This document shows positions 34,638-42,941 of a DNA stretch of 64,000 nucleotides, piece by piece; within the stretch, counting starts at the first letter, position 1; the number at the start of each line of letters is the position of its first letter. The position numbers were made by a program, and so were the translations under genes. This stretch comes from Verrucomicrobiia bacterium. Lineage in GTDB: Bacteria > Verrucomicrobiota > Verrucomicrobiia > Limisphaerales > UBA8199. The stretch is taken from positions 27,639 through 91,638 of the forward strand of contig DASYZB010000030.1 of the NCBI GenBank assembly GCA_035946615.1, in the 5' to 3' direction. Under the pieces are notes generated by a model. It ran no database searches, was not told where the DNA came from, and saw only the letters and a program-made list of their open reading frames with translations.

Positions 34638-35075
34638 TCAATGGCTCTGGACAGGCCAGTTGCCGATTGGGCTCTGTTGTCCGGGCGGGCCTGGGGAACT
34701 GATGTCGTAGGAGCTGGGATTATGTTTACCTGGACACTCATAAACATAATCACCGCCCCAGGGGTCCTTGGGGATGCTTTCGAGGTACGGCCCGTGCCAG
34801 CCCACGGCATCGCGTGGCTGTTGCAGCAGGTCGCCCAGGCCGTTTCGGCCTTTGGGATAGTAGCCGGTATCGACCTCAAAGGCGTCGAGGGCCGTCTTGA
34901 AATTGGCTATCTGGGTTTGTGCAGCCGTCACGCGCGCCTGTTCGCTGCGTCCCATCACCTTGGGATAAACAATGGCTGCCAGGGTGGCCAGAATGACCAG
35001 TACCAGCAGCATTTCCACCAGGGTAAACCCGGAGCGGCTCGGGCCGGTTTGTTTCGTCAGTTCTCGTATTTTCAT
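34638..35075 (-). CDS. gspG: GspG major pseudopilin
   Basis: 145 residues. Prepilin motif SGFTLVEMLLVLVILATLAA with the normal Gly at -1 after a 15-residue leader. The body has the GspG hallmarks (PKVMGRSEQARVTAAQTQIA, LDAFEVDTGYYP, LLQQPRDAVGWHGPYL, DPWGGDYVYECPGKHNPSSY). This is the main subunit of the T2SS pseudopilus; the conserved C-terminal region usually binds calcium. Short gap to gspF. Confidence 0.95.
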   Translation of the reverse strand: MKIRELTKQTGPSRSGFTLVEMLLVLVILATLAAIVYPKVMGRSEQARVTAAQTQIANFKTALDAFEVDTGYYPKGRNGLGDLLQQPRDAVGWHGPYLESIPKDPWGGDYVYECPGKHNPSSYDISSPGPPGQQSPIGNWPVQSH

Positions 35076-35105
35076 ATTCTGCGAATGAGCATTGAGTGGC
35101 GGTTC

Positions 35106-36350
35106 TTACTTGATGTATTCCTGCATAGTGAAGATCGGCAGCACCATGCTGATGAAGATGGTCCCGATAAAGCCGGCGATGAAAAACAGCAACAGAGGCT
35201 CGGCGAAAGCCACGGCGGTTTTGAGTTCGCGATCCAGGTCACCTTCGGTGACATTGGCAATCCGAATGAGTTCCTGGTCAAGTTTGCCGCTCTCCTCGGC
35301 AACCGCTATCATTTCCACAACCGACCCAGGAAAGAGCCCTCTGCACTCGGCCAGGCTCGCCCCGAGCTGACCGCCTTGCTGGACCCGCTCGATGGATTGG
35401 TTGACGGCATCGACCAGGATTTGGTTGCCAATGGATTTGCGGGCGACGTTAAGGCCCTTGACCAGAGGCACGCCGGCGCTCAGCAAGGTGCCCAGCATGC
35501 GGCAAAAGCGGGCCATGGCAAATTGAGCCACCAGCGGCCCCACAATGGGGGTGCGCAACATGAGCCCTTCCCAGACCCGGCGTCCTTTTTCAGAAGCAAC
35601 CCAGTTGCGGACCAGCAGGAACAGGAGCACAAGACCCATCAGCACGAAGAAGCCGTAATGACGCACGATATGGCTGGCGCCCAGGACTATCTGCGTCGGC
35701 AAAGGGAGCGCGGCGCCCAATCCATTGAAGATGGTTTGGAACTTCGGAATGAAAAACGTCAAGAGGAACACCAGTACCGCCAAGGCCAGAACCAGGAGCA
35801 CGCACGGATACAGCATGGCGGCAGTCACCTTCGAGCGCAGGTCCTTCTCCCGCGCGTGGAAGTCAGCAATTTGGGCAAGCACCAGGTCCAGGAATCCGCC
35901 GGTCTCCCCCGCCTGCACCATGGCGGTATAGACTCGCGGGAAGGTGTCAGGTGATTTGCCCATCGCGTCGGCCAGCGACATGCCGTCCACAACAAAGTCA
36001 TGGATTTCTTTCCATTTGGCCTGGGCCGCCGGGTTGGAGGATTCCTTGTGTAGAATGACCAGCGCCCGGCTCAGGGGCACGCCTGCAGCCAGAAGGCTCG
36101 AGAGCAACCGTGTGAAGTTTTCCAAGGCCCGGCCCGAGACCTTCTGAGCCCTTTTGAAGAACGTCCCCGAGAAGGAAACCGGCAGCTTAAGTCCCGGTTG
36201 CGCGGCAGCAGCGGCTTTTTCCGAGAGGCTCACGGGGCGCAAGCCGAGGTTGGCCATCTGGGCAAAGGCCTCGGAGCGGCCCGGGGCCTCGAGTTGGCCT
36301 TCGGCCACCGCGCCGTTAGCTTGCAAGGCCTTGTATTGAAAGAGGGCCAT
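35106..36350 (-). CDS. gspF: GspF inner-membrane platform protein
   Basis: 414 residues with two T2SSF repeats. The first has LENFTRLLSSLLAAGVPLSR and VQAGETGGFLDLVL; the second has MARFCRMLGTLLSAGVPLVK and VAEESGKLDQELIRIA. Three membrane segments are visible (VLLVLALAVLVFLLTFFIP; FFVLMGLVLLFLLV; FAEPLLLFFIAGFIGTIFI). This is the usual length and layout of the polytopic platform protein that contacts GspE. It starts 3 nt after the gspE stop. Confidence 0.95.
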   Translation of the reverse strand: MALFQYKALQANGAVAEGQLEAPGRSEAFAQMANLGLRPVSLSEKAAAAAQPGLKLPVSFSGTFFKRAQKVSGRALENFTRLLSSLLAAGVPLSRALVILHKESSNPAAQAKWKEIHDFVVDGMSLADAMGKSPDTFPRVYTAMVQAGETGGFLDLVLAQIADFHAREKDLRSKVTAAMLYPCVLLVLALAVLVFLLTFFIPKFQTIFNGLGAALPLPTQIVLGASHIVRHYGFFVLMGLVLLFLLVRNWVASEKGRRVWEGLMLRTPIVGPLVAQFAMARFCRMLGTLLSAGVPLVKGLNVARKSIGNQILVDAVNQSIERVQQGGQLGASLAECRGLFPGSVVEMIAVAEESGKLDQELIRIANVTEGDLDRELKTAVAFAEPLLLFFIAGFIGTIFISMVLPIFTMQEYIK

Positions 36351-36353
36351 AGA

Positions 36354-38129
36354 TTAGCGCCGGCTCAGCGCCGCTTCCGCCGGGGAATTCTCGTGGGGAG
36401 CACCGCCCACAGCGATTGATTTCTTTGTCGCTGCCACTTCTTTTGCGGTAGTCACGCTCAGGACTTCCTCAACAGTCGTGACGCCCAAGGCCACCAAGCG
36501 CCAGCCGTCTTCAGCAAGCGTGCGCATCCCGGCGCGCCGGGCTGCGTCGCGTATCAAGTCGCTCGAGCCATTTTTAAGGATCAACTGTCGAATTTCATTG
36601 TTGCTATCCATCCACTCGAAGATGGCGTGCCGTCCGAAAAAGCCGGTCTGACGGCACTCGCGACAGCCCACGGAGGTATAGATCGTAGTCGAGGCAGGGA
36701 TGCCAACCTGTTCCTTGAATGCCATTGCGGCGGGCGATTGGTCTTCCCGTTTGCAATGCACGCACAGCACACGGACGAGCCGCTGGGCCAGAACCGCTTC
36801 GAGAGAGGACGCCACCAGGTAGGGCTCAACTCCCATATCCACCAGGCGGGTCAATGCACCGGGGGCATCATTGGTGTGCAAAGTCGAAAAGACCAAGTGA
36901 CCGGTCAAGGAGGCCTGGACGGCGATCTGCGCGGTCTCCTGGTCGCGAATTTCACCAATCAGAATGACATCCGGGTCGTGACGCAGGATCGAGCGCAGCC
37001 CCCGGGCAAAGGTGAGGCCCGCCTTTTCGGAGACCTGGATTTGGTTCACGCCTTTGAGTTGGTATTCGACCGGGTCCTCGATGGTGATGATTTTGCGCTC
37101 GGCATCGTTGATTTCATTGAGGGCAGTGTAGAGAGTCGAGGTCTTGCCGCTGCCGGTTGGGCCGGTGACCAGAATGATGCCATGGGGCAATTGCAGTACG
37201 CGTTGAAAGGAATCGAGCTCGTGCGTGTCCATCCCCAGTTGTACTATGCCCCGCAGGGTCGAGTTCTGACGCAATAACCGCATGACGACCGCCTCGCCGT
37301 GGAGCATGGGAATGACTGACACGCGGATGTCCACCTCGGCATCCTCGATCCGGATTTTAATGCGCCCGTCCTGGGGCAGCCGTTTCTCGGCGATGTTCAG
37401 GTGGCTGAGAATTTTTAGGCGGGAAACAATGGCAGGCTGAAAGCGTTTGATCTGCGGGGGCACCGGCACATCCTGCAGCACGCCGTCGATGCGGTAGCGG
37501 ATGCGCATTTCGTCCTCGAATGGTTCAAGGTGAATATCCGAAGCGCGCAATTCGATAGCGTCGCGGAGCACCTGGTTGACAAAGCGGATAATTGAGGCGT
37601 CCTCCGCCGCGTTGTCCAGGTCGGTGTCTTCCTCGGGGTTCTCATCCACGACCTGAAAGGAGCCCTCCTCACCCAAAGTGCCAATGGTATCGGCCCCCAC
37701 TCCCAGGCGCTTTTTCATCTCACGCTGGATCGCCTCGCTGCAAGCCAGGACCGGCTTGAGGTTCAAGCCGGTCATGGTCTTGAGCGAATCGAGCCCTTGG
37801 GTGGCAAATAATCGGCTGGTCGCTACCTCAACCGTCCCATTGAGCCTGCGCAGCGGCAGCAGTTCCTCTTTGAGCAGAATCCGGGCCGGGAACAGCGAGA
37901 GGAGCTGGCGGTCCGGTTCGACGTCCGCCAGGTCAGTGAAGCTCAACCCGTATTCACTCGCCAGCCAGCGCAGAACATCTTCCTCCCCTGAGATGCTCGG
38001 GGCGCTCACGCCGTGCTGCCGGACCAGCGCCTCGGCGTCGGTGGCCGACAATTGCCGGCCAGCGACCATCTTATCAAGCAGCGGTTTGAAGCCGCTTTCC
38101 TGCGCTACGGTCTGGCTCATGGTTGGCAT
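36354..38129 (-). CDS. gspE: GspE/PilB-type secretion ATPase
   Basis: 591 residues. The N-terminal domain (T2SSE_N, ~1-150) precedes the ATPase core with Walker A GPTGSGKTST, the Asp box (IITIEDPVEYQL), Walker B (VILIGEIRDQETAQIAVQAS) and the His box (TGHLVFSTLHTNDAPGALTR). The tetracysteine zinc site CVHCKRE...CRECRQTG is present, as in GspE/PilB. It powers pseudopilus assembly. ATG at 38120 (MSQTVAQ) is an alternative start. Confidence 0.96.
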   Translation of the reverse strand: MPTMSQTVAQESGFKPLLDKMVAGRQLSATDAEALVRQHGVSAPSISGEEDVLRWLASEYGLSFTDLADVEPDRQLLSLFPARILLKEELLPLRRLNGTVEVATSRLFATQGLDSLKTMTGLNLKPVLACSEAIQREMKKRLGVGADTIGTLGEEGSFQVVDENPEEDTDLDNAAEDASIIRFVNQVLRDAIELRASDIHLEPFEDEMRIRYRIDGVLQDVPVPPQIKRFQPAIVSRLKILSHLNIAEKRLPQDGRIKIRIEDAEVDIRVSVIPMLHGEAVVMRLLRQNSTLRGIVQLGMDTHELDSFQRVLQLPHGIILVTGPTGSGKTSTLYTALNEINDAERKIITIEDPVEYQLKGVNQIQVSEKAGLTFARGLRSILRHDPDVILIGEIRDQETAQIAVQASLTGHLVFSTLHTNDAPGALTRLVDMGVEPYLVASSLEAVLAQRLVRVLCVHCKREDQSPAAMAFKEQVGIPASTTIYTSVGCRECRQTGFFGRHAIFEWMDSNNEIRQLILKNGSSDLIRDAARRAGMRTLAEDGWRLVALGVTTVEEVLSVTTAKEVAATKKSIAVGGAPHENSPAEAALSRR

Positions 38130-38176
38130 GGTTGACTTATGAATAATTAAGGCTGGATTTCCGGCAAAGGGGTGGA

Positions 38177-38719
38177 TTAGAGCAACCCGCTAAGAGTGGC
38201 GATAGCCTCTTGCCGCGAGGTCAACACCTTGCGCAGGTCTTCCTGGGCCTGTTTGAGTTCCGCCTCTTTGGCTTTGCGCGACTCGACGTACTTCGCCAGA
38301 GCGGCCTTGATTTCCGCCTTGGGCGCTTTGGCGTCAATGGCCTTCTGAAGTGCCTCCGCCTCCGCGCTCGGCGGCTGGCCGAAAGGACCGCGGCGAGGCG
38401 CGGCATCCTGACTGGGCCCGCCATTGCCGCCACCCCCGCGCCGGCCAAACATGCCCCGGCCCATGCCGCTCATGGCTGCCATGCGGGCATCCATCACCTT
38501 TTGGACCAGCGGTTCGAGAGCATTCCACTCCGTATCATCGGTGACTTCGAGTTCCCCTTTTATCCGGTCCATCATCCGCGCGCGGAATTGCGCAGGATCA
38601 AAGTTACGCCGGCCCGGGTTGCCCTGAGTATCTTGCTGGGCCTGCGCCGGGGCGTTGATTAGGCCCAGGCACAAGGCGCCCGCCACGCCAGCCAGCATCA
38701 GCCATCGGTTCGTTTTCAT
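38177..38719 (-). CDS. Exported Gly/Arg- and Lys-rich helical protein
   Basis: 180 residues with a clear signal peptide (WLMLAGVAGALCLGLINAPA, then QAQ). The mature part starts with a helix-forming region (FRARMMDRIKGELEVTDDTE), a Gly-rich loop (GMFGRRGGGGNGGPSQ) and a C-terminal charged helix (LAKYVESRKAKEAELKQAQE). Similar proteins are common in Verrucomicrobiota, but I know no function. It is the first gene before gspE on the same strand (47-nt gap), so it may lead the T2SS operon. Confidence 0.75.
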   Translation of the reverse strand: MKTNRWLMLAGVAGALCLGLINAPAQAQQDTQGNPGRRNFDPAQFRARMMDRIKGELEVTDDTEWNALEPLVQKVMDARMAAMSGMGRGMFGRRGGGGNGGPSQDAAPRRGPFGQPPSAEAEALQKAIDAKAPKAEIKAALAKYVESRKAKEAELKQAQEDLRKVLTSRQEAIATLSGLL

Positions 38720-38870
38720 ATTTATTATTATTTGTATTGGTTCGGTACTGCTCTGCTGCTTTTTCGGTTTTCAAGTACAGAGCCGCTCATTCGCTGCTCT
38801 GCACACGTCCAGCGCTCTCAGGGCAGTTCACGTGCCAAGCATAAAAGGCCCTGGTTTCAGATATTTCCGC

Positions 38871-38940
38871 AAACCTCTGCGCAGGAGTTGCTCGCTTTGT
38901 TCGCATCGACTGCGCAATTATTGCAGAGGTGCAGAGGTTT
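38871..38940. other. Spaced inverted repeat in the 38.7-39.0 kb gap
   Basis: AAACCTCTGC (38871-38880) and GCAGAGGTTT (38931-38940) are perfect reverse complements separated by 50 nt. The spacer holds a second TGCGCA-containing pair. It lies between two divergent genes. It may be an operator or leader structure; nothing else in 38,720-38,995 is recognisable. Confidence 0.4.
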
Positions 38941-38995
38941 TGTTTGCGTTTGACTTATGAATTGCGCTAGCATCCTCCTCGTCGAATTGCAGCTT

Positions 38996-39163
38996 ATGGC
39001 TCGAACGCTTGGAGAAAGGCTATTTCCGAATGCGGACCCGTTTTTGCGGCGTCGCAAGATGCAGGCGCTGGCTTTTGGTTTGGTGGTGGGCCTCCTGTTG
39101 GTGGCGGCGGTGGTATTCGTGACGTTATTGGCCTACGATATGAACTTTCATCACGCAGCATAG
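38996..39163 (+). CDS. Small membrane protein, hypothetical
   Basis: 55 residues from ATG 38996 (MARTLGERLFPNADPFLRRR) with a single membrane helix (LAFGLVVGLLLVAAVVFVTL) and a short tail. A longer start at 38957 is possible. No good ribosome-binding site is visible for either. The basic-then-hydrophobic layout is protein-like. It converges on hrpB with a 3-nt gap. Confidence 0.5.
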   Translation: MARTLGERLFPNADPFLRRRKMQALAFGLVVGLLLVAAVVFVTLLAYDMNFHHAA

Positions 39164-39166
39164 CCC

Positions 39167-41824
39167 TCACCGCCAATGGTGTTTAGGGTATTTCCGCTGC
39201 AGTTCCTGTTTGATACGGGGGTAATGTTCGCGCCAGAAGCTGGCAAGGTCCTGGGTGATTTGCACTGGCCGCATGTTGGGCGCCAGAATCTGAACGGTTA
39301 CCGGGACGCGTCCCAAGGCAATGAGTGGCGTGGAGTTCACGTCGAAGAGGTCATGGATGCGCAAAGCGATATGCGGCTGCGCTCCGGCTTCATAAACCAC
39401 CTTTGCCGCGCGCCCATTTCCCAGCGTCAGGCGCTCGGGCGCGTGTTTTTCGAGCAATTCTTGCTGAGCCGGGCTGAGCCAGCTCTTTATCAGCGGTTTG
39501 ACAGGTTTGTCTTTTATATCCTTGTAGCCCGATGCGCCATGGCAAAGCTGTTCGATCAGATGACGCCGGTCCTCCTCGGTGATGGGCGGCAGATCGAGTT
39601 CCGGACACCACTTGGCAAGGCAGTTGAGCCTTAATATCCACTGCTCCACATCATGGGTCCACTCCTTTAGAATTAGCCGGCCAGCACACACTTCCTCGGC
39701 CAGCAAACCAGCCGCTTCCTGGGCCGGCGGCGGCTCAAAGCGGCGCGTGCCGATGACCAGGTCGCGGAACCGGAGTAGTTCTTCGGCGCAAACCCGTTTG
39801 GCCGTTGCATCATAAAAGACGCGCACCGCGGTTGTGAGATCATCGGGAAACAACTCACGCAGCCAGGCCTCCTCGATGGCCGTGGCCAGGCTCAATATAG
39901 TGTTCACCGTTTTGTCTTTGCCTTCCACCTCCCGCACCTCCGCTACTACCAGCAACGGACTGCTCTGGACTGCGCTCTCGCGCGCCAAAACCCCGCGACG
40001 CCCATGGACTAACTCGCAGCGCAGCGTCCCGCCATCGACGCGGCGCGCCACGCGGTCGCTGAATCCAATGAGAATACATTTCTGCAACGCCTCTTCCGGG
40101 ACCTGACGCGGCTCGGTTTGGAGTTTTTCGCGCCGCGCAATATCGAGGAACTGTTGAAATAACGGGCCGACCTGGCGCGCCGTGACCATGTGGATGCCCA
40201 GGCGCCGGCAGGCCTCGAGACGAAACTGATTTTTCGCGGCGTAATTCCACGCCCGCATTAGAATCCAGAAATCGCTGGCGGCTTTGTCGCCCAGAAGGTC
40301 CTCGCGGAAACGGGCGCTGTCGCGATCGATGTTGCGCAGGAGCAAATCCCGGCCTTGGGTAAGGGCGGCCAGGAGGCAGGCCTGGTGTACGCACCCGTTC
40401 TCCTGTGCCGCAAGCAACATGCGCGCATAGCGCGGATGCAGCGGAAAAGCCAGCATCTTGCGGCCCACAGGCGAGATTTCCAGTTCAGGGTTGAGGGATG
40501 AAGGATGAGGAATGAAGGAACTCCCACCCTCGGACTCCATTGGCTTGGAAACCACGGGGGCAACAGGCTCGGGATGCGGGGCGGCGTCTGAAGGGGCCCT
40601 CGTTGCGGGCCTAAGGGCGCCCAGGTCCACCAGCAACTCCTCGGCGTGCGCCAGGGATTGCTCGGATGGAGCTTCGAGCCATCGGAATCGGCGCAAATCT
40701 TCAACGCCTGCGGCCTTCAGTGTCAAAACAACTTCCGCCAAATCCAGCCGCTTGACCTCGGGCAGTTCCTGCTGAGGCCTATGCCCGTGCTCCTCGCGCG
40801 ACCAGAGCCGAAGACAGACTCCGGGCGCCGTCCGGCCCGCGCGCCCAGCCCGCTGGTCAGCTGAGGCGCGGCTAATCTTCTCGATAAGCAGGGTGTTGAG
40901 CCCGCGGTAGGGGTCGTAGCGGGGGATGCGGGCCAGGCCGCTGTCGATGACGCACCGGACACCCTCGATGGTGATCGAGGTTTCAGCCACGTTGGTCGCC
41001 ACCACCACTTTGCGGGTCTCGTAACGCGCCACCGCCGCGTCCTGCTCGCGCGGGGCCAGCTCGCCGTGCAATGGGAGCAAGACAAACCCTCTCGACTCAT
41101 CGCAATGGCGGAGCGCCTCGATGGTCTGGGCAATCTCGAAACTCCCAGGCATGAACACCAGCACGCCGCCCGGAACGCCCGAGTTGACGAACTGGCCAAA
41201 AGCAGCCGCCGCTTGCTCCCAAACCGGGCGCTTGTCCAGGTAACCCGGGCCGCTGGCAAACTCGATTTCCACCGGAAAAGTTCGGCCCTGCGATTCGAGC
41301 ACCCGGCAGGGCCGGAGATAATCCTCGAGCGGGGCTGCGTCGAGTGTGGCGGACATGACGAGCAGCTTGAGTTCGGGTCTTTGGGACTCCTGCAGGTCCA
41401 GCGCGCGGGCCAGAGTAATATCACCGTAGAGATGGCGTTCGTGGAATTCGTCAAAGATAATGGCCGCCACGCCGCGCAGTTGGGGGTCCTGGATTATTTG
41501 GCGCAGCAGCACGCCTTCGGTAACAAACCGAATCCGCGTTTGGTTGCTCGTGACATTCTCGAAGCGGATTTGATAGCCGACTTCGCGCCCCAGCTCGCTG
41601 TTGCGCTCCCACGCCACCCGGGCGGCCAGCAGCCGCGCCGCCAACCGGCGGGGTTGAAGCACGACCACCTGCCCCTCTCCCAGCAGGCCGTGCTTCAGCA
41701 GCATTTGCGGGACCTGTGTGGATTTTCCAGAGCCGGTGGGCGTGGAAATGATCAGACGCCGGTATTCGCGCGCCCCCGCCACGATCCCATCTTCAATTTC
41801 ATAGATCGGCAACTGTTCCGCCAT
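39167..41824 (-). CDS. hrpB: ATP-dependent helicase HrpB
   Basis: 885 residues of the DEAH/RHA helicase group. Walker A TPTGSGKSTQ (28-37), the Walker B/DExH motif as DEFH (125-128), ATNVAETSITIEGVRCVIDS (motif V region) and DQRAGRAGRTAPG (motif VI). The C-terminal HrpB domain is present (LIEQLCHGASGYKDIKDKPV; RPVQITQDLASFWREHYPRI). A variable insert near residue 420 has a low-complexity sequence. Cellular role in bacteria is not settled; RNA helicase activity is presumed. Confidence 0.93.
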   Translation of the reverse strand: MAEQLPIYEIEDGIVAGAREYRRLIISTPTGSGKSTQVPQMLLKHGLLGEGQVVVLQPRRLAARLLAARVAWERNSELGREVGYQIRFENVTSNQTRIRFVTEGVLLRQIIQDPQLRGVAAIIFDEFHERHLYGDITLARALDLQESQRPELKLLVMSATLDAAPLEDYLRPCRVLESQGRTFPVEIEFASGPGYLDKRPVWEQAAAAFGQFVNSGVPGGVLVFMPGSFEIAQTIEALRHCDESRGFVLLPLHGELAPREQDAAVARYETRKVVVATNVAETSITIEGVRCVIDSGLARIPRYDPYRGLNTLLIEKISRASADQRAGRAGRTAPGVCLRLWSREEHGHRPQQELPEVKRLDLAEVVLTLKAAGVEDLRRFRWLEAPSEQSLAHAEELLVDLGALRPATRAPSDAAPHPEPVAPVVSKPMESEGGSSFIPHPSSLNPELEISPVGRKMLAFPLHPRYARMLLAAQENGCVHQACLLAALTQGRDLLLRNIDRDSARFREDLLGDKAASDFWILMRAWNYAAKNQFRLEACRRLGIHMVTARQVGPLFQQFLDIARREKLQTEPRQVPEEALQKCILIGFSDRVARRVDGGTLRCELVHGRRGVLARESAVQSSPLLVVAEVREVEGKDKTVNTILSLATAIEEAWLRELFPDDLTTAVRVFYDATAKRVCAEELLRFRDLVIGTRRFEPPPAQEAAGLLAEEVCAGRLILKEWTHDVEQWILRLNCLAKWCPELDLPPITEEDRRHLIEQLCHGASGYKDIKDKPVKPLIKSWLSPAQQELLEKHAPERLTLGNGRAAKVVYEAGAQPHIALRIHDLFDVNSTPLIALGRVPVTVQILAPNMRPVQITQDLASFWREHYPRIKQELQRKYPKHHWR

Positions 41825-41935
41825 GGCTTAATGCATCGGGCCGTGGCATAGACTATAGGGAGGGACCCCTCTCGTTCGGAAGGGGAGAGGAAGAAGCATT
41901 GCCAGATTAGAGATGTAATTCATGTTACGGACTCC

Positions 41936-42724
41936 TCAGCACATCCCCATAATCTCATAGCCCGAATCGACGTAGAGCACCTGGCCGGTGATAGCAGCGG
42001 CCCCGTCGCTGGCCAGGAACAGACCGGCGGCGCCCAATTCATCGGGCTGGACATTACGTTTGAGCGGCGAATGGGTTTCGTAATGCTTTAGCATCTCGGT
42101 AAAGCCTGAAATGCCCCGCGCAGCCAGCGTATTCACCGGCCCCGCGCTGATGCAGTTGACCCGGATGCGGCTGGGCCCGAGGTTATAAGCCAAGTACCGC
42201 GCGCTGGCTTCGAGCGAGGCCTTGGCTACACCCATCACATTATAGTGCGGCACGACTTTTTTCGCCCCGTAATAGGTCATTGCCAGGATGCTTCCGCCAT
42301 CGCTCATCAATGGGGTGGCAGCGCGGGCCAGGGCCACCAGCGAATAGGCGCTCACGTCGTGCGCCACGCGAAAAGCTTCCCGGCTCGTGTTAACAAATTC
42401 TCCTTCGAGCGCATCTCGCGGCGCGAAGGCGACGGAATGCAGCAGCAGATGCAGCTTCCCAAACTTATCTCCTACGGTGCGGAAGATCTCAGCGATCTGG
42501 TCATCCCGCGTGACATCACAAGGCAGGATCAGCGTGTCCGGACCGAAAGCCCCTGCCAATTCCTCGACGTTCTCCTTGAGCCGCTCGCCCTGGTAAGTGA
42601 AGGCCAGGCGCGCCCCGGCCTTGGCCCAGGCCTGGGCAATCGCCCAGGCAATGGACCGTTTATTGGCTACACCAAAAACAATCCCGAGTTTTCCTTCGAG
42701 TAACATGTTATTTAGATTTGACAA
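41936..42724 (-). CDS. fabI: Enoyl-[ACP] reductase (NADH), FabI
   Basis: 262 residues of the short-chain dehydrogenase fold that reduce enoyl-ACP in fatty acid elongation. GVANKRSIAWAIAQAWAKAG is the FabI-specific nucleotide-binding opening; LLHSVAFAPRDALEG and ISAGPVNTLAARGISGF are typical. Active-site residues are Tyr in MTYYGAKKVV and Lys in GVAKASLEAS. It has FabI length and is not FabL or FabV. ATG at 42706 (MLLEGK) could also be used. Confidence 0.95.
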   Translation of the reverse strand: MSNLNNMLLEGKLGIVFGVANKRSIAWAIAQAWAKAGARLAFTYQGERLKENVEELAGAFGPDTLILPCDVTRDDQIAEIFRTVGDKFGKLHLLLHSVAFAPRDALEGEFVNTSREAFRVAHDVSAYSLVALARAATPLMSDGGSILAMTYYGAKKVVPHYNVMGVAKASLEASARYLAYNLGPSRIRVNCISAGPVNTLAARGISGFTEMLKHYETHSPLKRNVQPDELGAAGLFLASDGAAAITGQVLYVDSGYEIMGMC

Positions 42725-42941
42725 CTGCCTGTGTCCATCGACACCCCGCCCATCCGGGACAGCGGGTAACGAAATTCATGGCTGCACATTGAAGCCCATT
42801 CGAGTGAAGTGATGATCCGGGGTCAAGGCTTCAACGGCTTGAGCACGCCCATGATCGCAAAATTCGCGCGGTCGGTGAAAGACAAATCTTTGCCAAATTC
42901 CTCGGGCGGCCTGGCTGACTGAATTCCCAAACGAAAACGAA

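Noticed and set aside
34590..35954. 454-codon plus-strand ORF
   Set aside because: Lies antisense to gspG and gspF, which have unmistakable motifs.
41865..41892. Terminator-like palindrome CCCCTCTC/GAGAGG downstream of fabI
   Set aside because: Short, interrupted pairing and no U-tract.
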